From JALHOP01 sp964484195 (GTDB lineage: Bacteria; Myxococcota; XYA12-FULL-58-9; JALHOP01), in contig CAZAER010000015.1 in the NCBI GenBank assembly GCA_964484195.1, positions 1 through 64,000 of the forward strand: a stretch of DNA of 64,000 nt, written 5' to 3'. Positions 1 to 9,166 of this stretch are shown here, piece after piece. The notes beneath the pieces were generated by a model, which saw nothing but the letters and a program-made list of their open reading frames with translations, was not told the origin of the DNA and did not search any database. Positions within the stretch are counted from its first letter, which is position 1; each line of letters begins with the position of its first letter. The position numbers were made by a program, and so were the translations under genes.

Positions 1-55
<55 letters not shown>

Positions 56-70
56 AGGGTCGGCCGGGCG

Positions 71-1198
71 CTACTCGTCGTCCTGCAAATACGACGAGCT
101 CGTCTTGCCCTTGTTGAACCGGCGCCAGGCTTCGACGCGCGAGTGGTCGAGCTTATCGTCGCCATGTTGTTCGTACTCACCGAGGCGTTTGGGTTTCACC
201 AAACCGAGCTCGACTGCCTTGGTGACCGCGACGATGCGGATGCGGATGGCGAAGTTGCGCGTCTTTTCCCAGACGCGGATTGCGCCGGGCTTCATGCGGA
301 GCAGGAACGGCTTCACGCCTTGGCGACGAAGTACGTACCACGATTCCTTCGTGGAGCTGACGATCGCACGCGACACATCGCGTAGCGCAACGCCGAGGCG
401 CGCCCAGGGTGAGTCGTCAGCGGCGCGGTCGATCGCCGTGGGTTGATGCACGAGACCGTGATCCGTGCCCTCGGGGCGAGCTGCGGAGCGGCTTCGTCCG
501 TTATCGCGGTTGCTGCGCGGGCTGCGGTCGCGGTTGCGGTCGCGGGGACGCTCGGACTCGCGCTCGCGGGCCGTGTCTGGCTCGTGCAGGACCTGCGCGG
601 CGGGCGTGGTTCGTTCTTTTGCCGGGGAGACCCGGCTGGGCTCGACGTCGATGTCGCGGTCGGTCTCGCGGGATTCGGGGCGCTCGCGGCGGGCGTCGCG
701 GCGTTGAGCGTCACGTCGGGCTGCTTCGTCGCGACGACGGGCTTCCTCGTCTGCGCGACGTTGGCGACGTGCCTCGACTTCGGCAGCGACCCTGGCGCCG
801 CTCGTCGACGCGGCGTCCGGTATCGGCTCGACTTCTTCGTGACGGCGGGGCAGCGGCGCAATCACCGTCCGCTCGGGCGCACCGATGACGTCCGGCTTGT
901 CGGCTTTGCCTTCCTGGTAGATGTCCGTTCGACGCGGATCACGGTGACTGCTATCGGCCCGCGCCGGCTTCCTCGCTTCCGCGAACCACCCTTCCGAGAA
1001 TCCAGGGTTGTCGGACAGATCGACACGGCGGGTGAGCTCGTCGTGCGGCGTGGCAGACCGTTCGGCCGACCGGGGCATCGGCGCAACGGTCGTCGGCTCG
1101 AAGCCGTCGTCGCGCGACGTCTCCGAGTCACTCGCCGGCATCAATGACGCGCGGCGGTTGGGGTTGCGGTCGGCCGGTGCCATGTGTGCTTTGAGCAT
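71..1198 (-). CDS. Arg/Glu-rich, largely disordered hypothetical protein
   Basis: No family recognised. The N-terminal two thirds is low-complexity and highly charged, with long Arg, Glu and Asp runs. The last ~110 residues look folded, with a basic helical region followed by an acidic tail. There is no signal peptide or membrane segment. The start is uncertain: the open frame reaches back to a TTG at 1267, but ATG at 1198 or 1141 is more natural and none has a clear ribosome binding site. The gene diverges from the secreted protein at 1299. The folded C-terminus might carry the function and the disordered part might be a linker or nucleic-acid-contacting region, which is inference only. Confidence 0.55.
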   Translation of the reverse strand: MLKAHMAPADRNPNRRASLMPASDSETSRDDGFEPTTVAPMPRSAERSATPHDELTRRVDLSDNPGFSEGWFAEARKPARADSSHRDPRRTDIYQEGKADKPDVIGAPERTVIAPLPRRHEEVEPIPDAASTSGARVAAEVEARRQRRADEEARRRDEAARRDAQRRDARRERPESRETDRDIDVEPSRVSPAKERTTPAAQVLHEPDTARERESERPRDRNRDRSPRSNRDNGRSRSAARPEGTDHGLVHQPTAIDRAADDSPWARLGVALRDVSRAIVSSTKESWYVLRRQGVKPFLLRMKPGAIRVWEKTRNFAIRIRIVAVTKAVELGLVKPKRLGEYEQHGDDKLDHSRVEAWRRFNKGKTSSSYLQDDE

Positions 1199-1298
1199 AC
1201 TCAGCTGAACCAGCCCTGGCCAGCCAGCCTCGACCGCCTTCCCACATTTCCGCCCTGCCACGACCAATGAGCCGCAAGCGTCTCAAGGAGAGAAGAGC

Positions 1299-2624
1299 AT
1301 GCGTTGCGCTAGCCTGGTCGTTCTATTCGCGTTTCTCACCACAACCACGGCGGTTTCGCGCCCGGCTACCGCAGCCGAGGTCGCAACCAGCCACGACCCC
1401 ACCTATTCACAGGTCATCCAACGGGTCGTGGCCATGCCCGGGGATAGCGACCTGCAACAGCGGGCCAGCACTTTCGGTCTCAACGTTCTCGACGTGCTCT
1501 GGGAGGACACCGGCCGCTCGGGCGGATCGGCGATTGGCCCGAACATCAGCGACGTGACGTTGCAGGTGCGCGAGCCGCTCGGCGGCGACAACGTGCGCAC
1601 CCACCTGCTCCCGGTCATCCGCTTTCCCAACTTCACCGACAAGACCGGCGACATCAAAGCCGAGAAGCTTTGGGTCCGCGTCGGCAATCACAAGAAGGGC
1701 GGCAAGCTCGAGAACGTGCCGCTCTCGCGCGTGCTCGCAAATCTCCGCGACTATCTCTCCGACCCAAAGAGCCTGCGCGGCGGTGATGACTTCAGCGCCA
1801 AGCGTGACTCGCACTTCCTGGTGTCGGCGCAGCACGTCTTCGTGCCCATCTCGAAGGGCGGCAAGGCCGAGTTCACGCCGGTCATCTTCAACTACCAAAG
1901 CGCTCCCGGTTCGCCCGCGGTCCTCACCTTGCTGGTCACGCGCCAGGGCATGAGCGCCACCATCATCGAGAACAAGGGCGGCGATCAGTCGCTGCAGGGT
2001 TGGGGTCAGCAGCTCTTCTTCAACAACGAAGGCCAGCGCACGACCTTTACCGCCGAGCGCAAGAGCGACGTGAAGCAGCGCATCGAGACCGGCAAGGCGC
2101 AGCAGCAAGACACCGGCGCGATGGATGAAGGCGCCGACATGCTCATGATCATTCAAGTGCCGCTCAAACACGAGAACCGCGGCTACCTTTCGGGCCTCGC
2201 TGGCGGTGACTGCGCGACCTGCGGTGCCGGTAGCGGCATGGCATACGAATCGTCTGCCGCCGCGCCGGCCGCCGTAGCGCGCCAAGATCGTAGCAACGTC
2301 GAGCAAGCGGTGCTCGGGCATGGTGACGACATCGGCCCGTTCCACGAGATGGGCAACATGAAGCTCGAGCGCGACACCCAGTTCCCCGTCCGCGTCACCA
2401 TCCAGTTCTACCGCGCCACCAGCAACGGCGTGGTCGACAAGGACGACATGGCCGCGGTCGCCAAGATGATCAAGCGCGTCTACGACGACGCCGACTACGT
2501 CGGCTCGCTGGTGGTGCCGGAAGGTCCGCGTTATCGTCCGACCGATTGGATCAAAGACCAACCCAACGTCGGCTGGAACCCGTGGAATCGTCCCAGCACG
2601 CCGGTCACCATCGTCAAGGACTGA
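1299..2624 (+). CDS. Secreted hypothetical protein, 441 aa
   Basis: Begins with a typical Sec signal peptide (Met-Arg, then a hydrophobic core, Ala-rich cleavage region ending near residue 26). A good ribosome binding site, AAGGAG, sits 9 bases before the ATG. The mature protein is polar with no membrane segment. It has a stretch with two cysteines spaced CxxC near residue 305, in a Gly/Ala-rich linker before the C-terminal ~100 residues. No family is recognised. The stop lies inside the start region of the downstream lipase, so the two are probably co-transcribed and may act together in the periplasm or outside the cell. Confidence 0.75.
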   Translation: MRCASLVVLFAFLTTTTAVSRPATAAEVATSHDPTYSQVIQRVVAMPGDSDLQQRASTFGLNVLDVLWEDTGRSGGSAIGPNISDVTLQVREPLGGDNVRTHLLPVIRFPNFTDKTGDIKAEKLWVRVGNHKKGGKLENVPLSRVLANLRDYLSDPKSLRGGDDFSAKRDSHFLVSAQHVFVPISKGGKAEFTPVIFNYQSAPGSPAVLTLLVTRQGMSATIIENKGGDQSLQGWGQQLFFNNEGQRTTFTAERKSDVKQRIETGKAQQQDTGAMDEGADMLMIIQVPLKHENRGYLSGLAGGDCATCGAGSGMAYESSAAAPAAVARQDRSNVEQAVLGHGDDIGPFHEMGNMKLERDTQFPVRVTIQFYRATSNGVVDKDDMAAVAKMIKRVYDDADYVGSLVVPEGPRYRPTDWIKDQPNVGWNPWNRPSTPVTIVKD

Positions 2625-3709
2625 TACTGCTCGTCATCGCGCTCCTCCTCGGGGCTTGCGGGCGAACAGTCGAGCCCGCAAGCCCCTCGAGCATCTCTGG
2701 AGGCAGCGAGGGAACACCCATCGTCTTCGTGCCCGGCATCAAGGGCAGCGCTTTAGCGGACGAACGCGGCGATATCGTTTTCCTGACGCGGCTCGAGGCG
2801 ATGGGCCTCTCGAATCCGGGCCTCGCGTCACCGACTCGGTTCGAAGGCTCGGTCCAAGACCGCGATGGCAGACAAGCAGCCGGCATCCTGCGCGAGATGT
2901 TCATCGTCCCCGGGCTCATCGGCGAAGACATCTACGGCCCGTGGATTGATGCTCTCGCCCACCAGCAGCGGCCCGCCTATCTGTTCCCGTACGACTGGCG
3001 CCGCGACAACCTCGAGACCCTCGACGAGCTCGCGACTTTCGTCGCGCAGGTGCGTGAACTCCACGGCAAGCCGGTGCAGCTCATCGGCCACAGCATGGGC
3101 GGCATGCTCTCGCTCGCGCTCCTTGCACACGGTTCGACCGACATCGCCAAGCTCGCCCTGGTCGGATCGCCGCTCCGCGGAGGTATCGGCTTCATGCCCG
3201 ACCTCCACGACGGAGTGTCTGTCGGCTTGAGCGGATCGCTCCTCGGCCCGGACGTCATCGCGACCTTCCCATCGGTCTACAGCTTCTTCCCCAGCACTCC
3301 GGGCACCGATGTCGACATTCCCATGCTCGACTTCTTCGACCCAAAAGCCTGGCCCATCGCCAAGCTCGGTCCCTACAAGGACGGACGAAGCCCCTCCGCC
3401 GAGTTCGGCGCATTCTTCGCCACCGCCATCGAGCGCGCCAAGGAGTTCCGCCGTCTCGTCGAGCTCGAGCCCGAGACCAGCATTCCAATCACCATCGTCG
3501 CCGGTGACGCGCATCCGACCCTCACGTCGATGCGTCATGACGGCGCGACCTGGGACTTCGCGAGCACCGCGCGCACACCCGGTGACGGCCGCGTCCCTCT
3601 CGACCGCACTCAGCCCCGTCGCTCGAAGTACGACCTCCTGACGACACCGGCCGAGCACGCCGGGCTGCTCAACGATCCGAAGATCGCCGAAGCTTTGCTC
3701 GCGCCTTGA
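2582..3709 (+). CDS. LCAT-like alpha/beta-hydrolase lipoprotein (putative lipase/acyltransferase)
   Basis: An alpha/beta-hydrolase of the lecithin:cholesterol acyltransferase type. A nucleophile elbow GHSMGG is at about residue 171, and an oxyanion-loop-like FVPGIKG segment near residue 50 follows a lipoprotein signal ending LLLGAC (lipid-modified Cys near residue 26). The Tyr-Asp-Trp-Arg-Arg stretch before the elbow is typical of LCAT relatives. It would act on acyl lipids at the envelope. The start is unclear: ATG at 2546 overlaps the upstream gene deeply, and GTG at 2582 gives the most natural lipoprotein signal. The 3' end overlaps the convergent LysR gene by 41 bp. Confidence 0.8.
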   Translation: MESSQHAGHHRQGLILLVIALLLGACGRTVEPASPSSISGGSEGTPIVFVPGIKGSALADERGDIVFLTRLEAMGLSNPGLASPTRFEGSVQDRDGRQAAGILREMFIVPGLIGEDIYGPWIDALAHQQRPAYLFPYDWRRDNLETLDELATFVAQVRELHGKPVQLIGHSMGGMLSLALLAHGSTDIAKLALVGSPLRGGIGFMPDLHDGVSVGLSGSLLGPDVIATFPSVYSFFPSTPGTDVDIPMLDFFDPKAWPIAKLGPYKDGRSPSAEFGAFFATAIERAKEFRRLVELEPETSIPITIVAGDAHPTLTSMRHDGATWDFASTARTPGDGRVPLDRTQPRRSKYDLLTTPAEHAGLLNDPKIAEALLAP

Positions 3710-4613
3710 GTAAGGCAGTGATGCGCTCACGCATGTAGGCGCATGCTGCGTCGTCGTCCGTTGCAGCGGACCAGAGCAACTCGATCGGCGACCCCTCGAG
3801 CGGCAGCGGTACGGGTGAGGTCGCGAGATGCGGGCGCAGCGCCAGGATGTCTTCGGCGACGACCAGCGGCACGGTCGCGAGCAGTGAAGACCCGTCCACC
3901 AGCGCCCCGATGTTCGAGAACGTCGACACCGAGCAGCGCACCCGCCGTTGCTTGCCGAAGAAGTCCTCGATGATGCCGCGCAAGTCGCCGTTGTAGGAAA
4001 CGATGACGTGCTCGTGCTCGAAGTAGTCGCGCTCGCTCAAGCGCTTCTTCACGCGAAGATGACGCGGGTCATAGAGACAGACGAAGCCCTTGGTGAAGAG
4101 CGGCTTGCGGCGGATCCCCGCGGGCATGTCGTCGGCGACGGTGACCGCCATGTCGAGGCGACTATTGGCGAGCATCTCGCCGACACTGCGGAACGTCACC
4201 GGCAAGGCGACCACGCGCATGCGCGGCGCGTGGCGCTCGAGGTCGACCAGCAAGCGCGGCAAGATCCAGCCTTCGAGCGCGTCGGCGACACCGAGGCGAA
4301 AGACCCGCTCACTCTGCTTGGGATCGAACCCACCTGGGCTCAACACCGCGTCGATCAGGGGTGTGAGGTGCAAGCGCGCTTGCTCCACCAGGCGGCCGCC
4401 TCGCGCGGTGAGCACGAGCCCACGCCCCTGACGTGTGAACAACGGCGCTCCGACGACCTGCGTGAGCCTGCGTAGCGCAGCGCTCACCGCTGGTTGCGTC
4501 AAGTAGAGATGCGACGCCGCACGCGTGACGCTGCCGTGGTCGGCGACCGCCACGAGCACGCGCAGGAGATTCAGGTCGAGATCTCTTCCATAACCAGTGT
4601 TCATGTTTCCCAT
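3669..4613 (-). CDS. LysR-family transcriptional regulator
   Basis: Full-length LysR protein (314 aa). An N-terminal winged HTH at residues ~15-70 contains the familiar sequence of Leu-rich helix, AASHLYLTQPAVSAALRRL recognition region and a following wing. A periplasmic-binding-protein-like effector domain occupies the rest. It is divergently transcribed from the aldo/keto reductase and homogentisate dioxygenase genes, with only 65 bp between, and a palindromic T-N11-A site lies there, so it most likely controls that operon and itself. The effector could be an aromatic acid, which is inferred from the neighbour only. ATG at 4604 is an alternative start. The 3' end overlaps the lipase tail. 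Confidence 0.9.
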   Translation of the reverse strand: MGNMNTGYGRDLDLNLLRVLVAVADHGSVTRAASHLYLTQPAVSAALRRLTQVVGAPLFTRQGRGLVLTARGGRLVEQARLHLTPLIDAVLSPGGFDPKQSERVFRLGVADALEGWILPRLLVDLERHAPRMRVVALPVTFRSVGEMLANSRLDMAVTVADDMPAGIRRKPLFTKGFVCLYDPRHLRVKKRLSERDYFEHEHVIVSYNGDLRGIIEDFFGKQRRVRCSVSTFSNIGALVDGSSLLATVPLVVAEDILALRPHLATSPVPLPLEGSPIELLWSAATDDDAACAYMRERITALLKARAKLRRSSDR

Positions 4614-4635
4614 ACATCCTATTCACTGGTTCTAT
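4590..4635. promoter_or_regulatory. Candidate LysR operator (paired T-N11-A sites)
   Basis: AACCAGTG (4592-4599) and CACTGGTT (4624-4631) are perfect inverted arms with 24 bases between them. Each arm sits inside a 15-mer of the form AT-N11-AT (4590-4604 and 4621-4635), matching the T-N11-A pattern that LysR proteins bind. The left arm lies over the first codons of the regulator gene, as expected for autorepression. Confidence 0.6.
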
Positions 4636-4678
4636 TCCATTGCCAGCCTTACCGTGCAGTCAACGAAGGAGACGCACC

Positions 4679-5659
4679 ATGATGCGCGTGAAGCTCGGCA
4701 AGACAGGTCCTGAAGTTTTCCCCATCGCTCTAGGCTGCATGGGCATGAGCGGCGCCTACGGTCCATCTGACCGCGCCGAAGGAATCGCCACCATCCACGC
4801 AGCGATGGAGCGCGGCGTGAATCTCATCGACACGGGCGACTTCTACAATCACGGGCACAACGAGCTGTTGGTCCGCGAGGCCATCGCTGGGCGACGCGAC
4901 AAGGTGATCTTGTCGGTGAAGTTCGGAGGCCTACGGGCTCCCGACGGCGCCTTCATCGGTCTCGACACGCGTCCGGTCGCGGTGAAGAACTTCGTCAGCT
5001 ACAGCCTGCAGCGGCTCGGCGTCGAAGCCATCGACATCTATCGGCCGGCGCGGCTCGACCCCAACGTGCCCATCGAAGACACTGTGGGTGCTATCGCGGA
5101 CCTCGTGAAGGCAGGCTACGTCAAGCACATCGGTCTCTCCGAAGTCGGTGCCGAGACCATCCGACGCGCCGCCAAGGTCCATCCCATCGTCGATCTCCAG
5201 ATCGAATACGCGGCGGTCTCGCGCCGCCCGGAAGCCACCATCTTTCCGACGCTGCACGAGCTCGGCATCAGCGCCACGCTGTACGGCGTATTGTCCCGCG
5301 GTTTGCTGTCGGGCAGCCGCGTCGGCGGCAAAGATGACTACCGCGCGCACCTCCCCCGTTTCACGGGAGAGGCCGGCGAGAAGAACGCGGCGCTTGCCGT
5401 GAGCTTCGCCAAGCTCGCCAAGAACGGAGGACGCTCCCCAGCTCAGCTCGCCATCGCCTGGGCGCTCGCCAAGGAACCGCGATTCGTACCGACCATCGGT
5501 GCCCGCAAGCGCTCCCAGCTCGAGGACGCTCTCGGAGCGCTCGAAAAGCCGCTATCGCCGGCCGAGGTGAAGGCCATCGAGGACTTGCTCCCACCAGGGA
5601 GCATCACCGGGGACCGCTATCCCGCAGTCCAGATGCCACATCTCGACAGCGAGCGCTGA
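4679..5659 (+). CDS. Aldo/keto reductase (atypical active site)
   Basis: NAD(P)H-dependent aldo/keto reductase of ~326 aa with a TIM-barrel pattern. The catalytic Asp51, Tyr56 and Lys81 are present in the expected contexts. The position normally held by the catalytic His (usual motif ending QHRVDP) is Ala124 in YRPARLDP, so this belongs to a subgroup lacking that residue. The start is set by a GAAGGAGA ribosome binding site at ~4664. There is a second ATG one codon on. It is 19 bp upstream of the homogentisate dioxygenase gene on the same strand, so the two are likely one operon under the LysR regulator. The substrate cannot be named from sequence. Confidence 0.88.
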   Translation: MMRVKLGKTGPEVFPIALGCMGMSGAYGPSDRAEGIATIHAAMERGVNLIDTGDFYNHGHNELLVREAIAGRRDKVILSVKFGGLRAPDGAFIGLDTRPVAVKNFVSYSLQRLGVEAIDIYRPARLDPNVPIEDTVGAIADLVKAGYVKHIGLSEVGAETIRRAAKVHPIVDLQIEYAAVSRRPEATIFPTLHELGISATLYGVLSRGLLSGSRVGGKDDYRAHLPRFTGEAGEKNAALAVSFAKLAKNGGRSPAQLAIAWALAKEPRFVPTIGARKRSQLEDALGALEKPLSPAEVKAIEDLLPPGSITGDRYPAVQMPHLDSER

Positions 5660-5678
5660 TGGGGGCAGATTCGGCCCC

Positions 5679-6995
5679 GTGCACACGAAGAACCCAGCTC
5701 CCGAGCGGAGCTATCTCTCTGGCTTCGCCAATGACGTCGCGAGCGAAGCCGTGCCCGGGGCCCTGCCGGTAGGCCAGAATTCGCCGCAGCGGACACCTTA
5801 CGGTCTCTACGCCGAGCAGCTCTCCGGCACAGCTTTCACCGCGCCACGCGTGGTGAACCGCCGTTCTTGGCTGTACCGCATGCGCCCGACGGCGAGCCAC
5901 AAGCCGTACACGCCCTACGCCAAACCGACACTCGTACGTTCGGCGCCGTTCGACGAGCTGCCACCTTCACCAAACCGTTTGCGCTGGGATCCGTTGCCAG
6001 TGCCGAAGGCGCCGACGGACTTCGTCGATGGTCTGGTGACGTATGGCGGAAACGGTGACACGAGCACCGGCCAAGGCATTGGCGTGCACCTCTACGCCTG
6101 CAATCGTTCGATGAAGGCGCGCGTGTTTTACGACGCGGACGGCGAGCTCCTCATCGTGCCGCAGCTTGGTCGCTTGGCGCTCGTCACCGAGCTCGGCGTC
6201 ATCGATCTCGAGCCCAACGAGATTGCGGTGATTCCACGCGGTGTCCGCTTTCGCGTTGAGCTCGCCGACGCCGAGGCCCGTGGTTACATCTGCGAAAACT
6301 ACGGCGCCCTGTTTCGGCTTCCCGATCTCGGACCGATCGGTGCCAACGGGCTCGCAAACGCGCGCGACTTCTCGACGCCGGTCGCTTGGTTCGAGGACAT
6401 CGATGCGCCCTGCGAAGTGGTACAGAAATTCGATGGCCGCTTGTGGACGACCACGCTCGATCACTCCCCGCTCGATGTCGTCGCCTGGCACGGCAACCTC
6501 GCGCCGTACAAGTACGACCTGCGACGCTTCAATACGATCGGTAGCATCAGCTTCGATCATCCGGACCCGTCCATCTTCACGGTCATGACGAGCCCGAGCG
6601 ACACGCCCGGCACCGCGAACTGCGACTTTGTCATCTTCCCGCCGCGCTGGCTGGTCGCCGAGGACACCTTCCGGCCGCCCTGGTTTCACCGCAACGTCAT
6701 GAGCGAATTCATGGGGCTGGTGCACGGCGCCTATGACGCCAAACACGACGGCTTCGCACCCGGCGGTGCGTCTCTCCACAACTGCATGTCAGGCCACGGT
6801 CCCGACCAGGCCACCTACGAAGCGGCGGTCAAAGCCGACCTCAAGCCGCACAAGGTCGACCAGACCATGGCGTTCATGTTCGAGAGTCGCTGGGCCATTC
6901 GCCCCACCCAATGGGCGGCCGAAGCCCCCCACTGTCAGCTCGATTACGATGACGTTTGGGCGAATTTCGCCAAACCGAAGCTGCCAGAGCCATAG
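5679..6995 (+). CDS. hmgA: Homogentisate 1,2-dioxygenase
   Basis: Opens the aromatic ring of homogentisate to give maleylacetoacetate in tyrosine/phenylalanine breakdown. At 438 aa it is full length and follows the family from the N-terminal SGFxN region onward. The three iron ligands are visible as His337, Glu343 (PPWFHRNVMSEFMG) and His373 (NCMSGHGPD), matching the human numbering with an offset of two. The start is a GTG. No maleylacetoacetate isomerase or fumarylacetoacetase gene is adjacent, although a glutathione S-transferase of another class lies 2.2 kb downstream. The neighbouring aldo/keto reductase and LysR genes suggest substrate-induced expression. Confidence 0.96.
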   Translation: MHTKNPAPERSYLSGFANDVASEAVPGALPVGQNSPQRTPYGLYAEQLSGTAFTAPRVVNRRSWLYRMRPTASHKPYTPYAKPTLVRSAPFDELPPSPNRLRWDPLPVPKAPTDFVDGLVTYGGNGDTSTGQGIGVHLYACNRSMKARVFYDADGELLIVPQLGRLALVTELGVIDLEPNEIAVIPRGVRFRVELADAEARGYICENYGALFRLPDLGPIGANGLANARDFSTPVAWFEDIDAPCEVVQKFDGRLWTTTLDHSPLDVVAWHGNLAPYKYDLRRFNTIGSISFDHPDPSIFTVMTSPSDTPGTANCDFVIFPPRWLVAEDTFRPPWFHRNVMSEFMGLVHGAYDAKHDGFAPGGASLHNCMSGHGPDQATYEAAVKADLKPHKVDQTMAFMFESRWAIRPTQWAAEAPHCQLDYDDVWANFAKPKLPEP

Positions 6996-7020
6996 CCGGG
7001 GCAAAACGTGTAAGTGAGGA

Positions 7021-7039
7021 AGGGCCTCCGACGGGCCCT
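7021..7039 (+). terminator. Possible hairpin terminator after hmgA
   Basis: AGGGCC and GGCCCT form a 6-bp GC stem with a 7-base loop, 25 bp after the hmgA stop. No T-run follows, so this is a weak call. Confidence 0.35.
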
Positions 7040-7065
7040 ACCCGTCTCGATACCGGAGCCCTTGG

Positions 7066-9147
7066 ATGGTCGCGCGACCAGGAGGCGTAGAAGCGCCTCG
7101 CCCTACAGCCCGACTCGACACCTCGCAGCCCGCGATCGTGTCGCGGCCGGTCGTCGCCGGTGAGCGCGACACCATCGACCGTCCACGCGCCCGCCTTGCC
7201 GCTGTCGACGGCCCGCCGACCGCCGACATTCCGCGTCCCATGGCGCGCCTCTCGACGCGACCGATGGAGCACGCGATCTTGAACGCCCCGGCGGACGGCG
7301 ACGGCCGCGAATGGCGCACCTGGGTCAGTCAGCCGCGCAACCTCACCCGAACGCTCGAGACGCTTATCGGACGCGACCAGGGTAGCCTGCGCGGCGCAAC
7401 CAACGAAGCGCTCACCAGCGTGCTCGACGACGTGCAGCGTCGCTACGGCATCGGTACGCAGGGTGGACCTGCGAACCTCCGCGAGGTCGTGATTGCGCGC
7501 CAGCGCGAGCTCGTCGGCCACGGTCTGCGCGAGCGCGACGTCGACGGCATGATCGGCACGCGTACCCTCGACGCCGAGCGCCGCTACACCCGCGCAACCG
7601 GCCAGCGCGCCGGCAGTCTGCCGTCGACACTGAATGACCACGCCGGCATGCAGAACGTCGAGCCGCAGTGGCGCGAGTGGGTCCAGCGTCCGGACCGTCT
7701 CGGGCGCACATTGGAAGTGCTGCTCGATCGCGAAGCAGGAAGTCTGCGCAACGCCACGCCGGCCGAGCTCGGAGCCGCGCTCGACCAGGCGGGTCAGCGC
7801 TATCAGTTCGGCGCCGGCCCGACGCCGAACCTCCAAGCCGCGGTGCGCAACGTGCAAGAACGCCTGCATGCCTGGCGCTCTCAGAATGGTGAGCCCGTCG
7901 TCGTCGATGGGAGGGTAGGAGCCAATACCGAGTCCGCTGCAGCGGCCTATCGGGCGGCGCATCCTGCGCAAGTGCCTCGCACTGAACCGTTGGTGGAGCG
8001 AGCCGAGCCCGTCGTAGAGCGCAGGGCTGCCGAACCGGTCGTTACCCAAAATGCCGCGATCATCCCCCAAGACGAGCCCCGCCCCACCGGCCCGCGCACC
8101 TTCTCGAGCGACCAGACGCGCGAGCTCTCAGGCCACCTCGCCGCCGGGTCCGAAACCAGCTTGGGCGAAATCACCAACGAAGCGGAACGCTGGACGAGTG
8201 AGGCGCAGCTACGCGAGAGCCGCGAGCTCGCGGGTCGCCTGGTGACCCAATGGAACGAAGCCACGCTCGACAAGAACGCTTTCGCGGACACACTGGGTCG
8301 CGATCTCACACCGCAAGAGATCGCGCTGCTGCCGGAAGACATCCGTTCGCGGGTCAACGACCGGGCCATTCTCCGCCGCGTTCGCGACGTGCTCGCGCCG
8401 GCGCTCGCCCACGGCACGCGCATGCCGTCGGCGATCGGTGAGCCCGAGGTCCTGACGCCGGAAGGACAACGTGCCGGTGCGCTCCTCGAACAGTTTCTGA
8501 CGCAAACGCCGCCAGCCGATCGCCGCCGCATCGCTGGGCTTCTGACGAATGCGGTGCGCGGTGGGTTCGGCCTCCCCGAGCAGTGGCAATTACCGCGCGA
8601 CCTGTGGCGACGCCTCGAAGCGGAAGCGAGCTACCAGCCAACGACGCCCGCTGGAGAAGCTCCGCGACCGGTCGCCGATCCCCGCGCTCGAGAGGTTGCA
8701 GCTCGGCTCGCCGCCAACACCGACGACGCGCGCGCCGACGTCAGTCAGATCGTCACACGCTGGTACAACGACGCATTCCGCCGCCCGAACGCCGACGAGC
8801 TCGCCGACTCTCTCGCGCAGCACCTCATACCGGCCGAGATTGCGCAGCTCCCAGGCGAGGTCCGCCGCCGCATCGAGGACCGCGCGATGCTGCGTACTCT
8901 GCGGGCCGGGCTCCAAGCCGATACCGGGCCGCGCGCGATGACGCCTCCGGCAGCAAGCGATACGTCACAGCTCGCTTCGGACCGCCGCGCCGCTGCGTCG
9001 GGACTACGCCGCTGGCTCGAGACCACCCCGAGCGCGGATCGCCAGCGCATCGCCTACATCCTCGCGCGCGAGGTGACGCTACGCGAGCAATGGCTGCTAC
9101 CGAACGATCTCTGGCAACAGGTCGTAGAGCTGGCGGCGCGCCGCTAA
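7066..9147 (+). CDS. Large protein with two kinds of internal repeat, function unknown
   Basis: A 693-aa protein without signal peptide or membrane segment. The first ~70 residues are Pro/Arg/Ala-rich and look disordered. Residues ~82-300 contain two copies of a ~95-residue unit (WVxxP, then RTLExL, GSLR, RYxxG, ending in a DGxxGxxTxxAxxxY segment). The end of this unit resembles peptidoglycan-binding (PG_binding_1) repeats. Residues ~350-693 contain two copies of a second ~160-residue unit with paired LPxDxWxx endings. Nothing catalytic is apparent. It may be a wall-contacting or secreted scaffold, but the absence of a Sec signal argues for another export route or a cytoplasmic role. Confidence 0.65.
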   Translation: MVARPGGVEAPRPTARLDTSQPAIVSRPVVAGERDTIDRPRARLAAVDGPPTADIPRPMARLSTRPMEHAILNAPADGDGREWRTWVSQPRNLTRTLETLIGRDQGSLRGATNEALTSVLDDVQRRYGIGTQGGPANLREVVIARQRELVGHGLRERDVDGMIGTRTLDAERRYTRATGQRAGSLPSTLNDHAGMQNVEPQWREWVQRPDRLGRTLEVLLDREAGSLRNATPAELGAALDQAGQRYQFGAGPTPNLQAAVRNVQERLHAWRSQNGEPVVVDGRVGANTESAAAAYRAAHPAQVPRTEPLVERAEPVVERRAAEPVVTQNAAIIPQDEPRPTGPRTFSSDQTRELSGHLAAGSETSLGEITNEAERWTSEAQLRESRELAGRLVTQWNEATLDKNAFADTLGRDLTPQEIALLPEDIRSRVNDRAILRRVRDVLAPALAHGTRMPSAIGEPEVLTPEGQRAGALLEQFLTQTPPADRRRIAGLLTNAVRGGFGLPEQWQLPRDLWRRLEAEASYQPTTPAGEAPRPVADPRAREVAARLAANTDDARADVSQIVTRWYNDAFRRPNADELADSLAQHLIPAEIAQLPGEVRRRIEDRAMLRTLRAGLQADTGPRAMTPPAASDTSQLASDRRAAASGLRRWLETTPSADRQRIAYILAREVTLREQWLLPNDLWQQVVELAARR

Positions 9148-9166
9148 GGCACCATATTGTGCCAGC

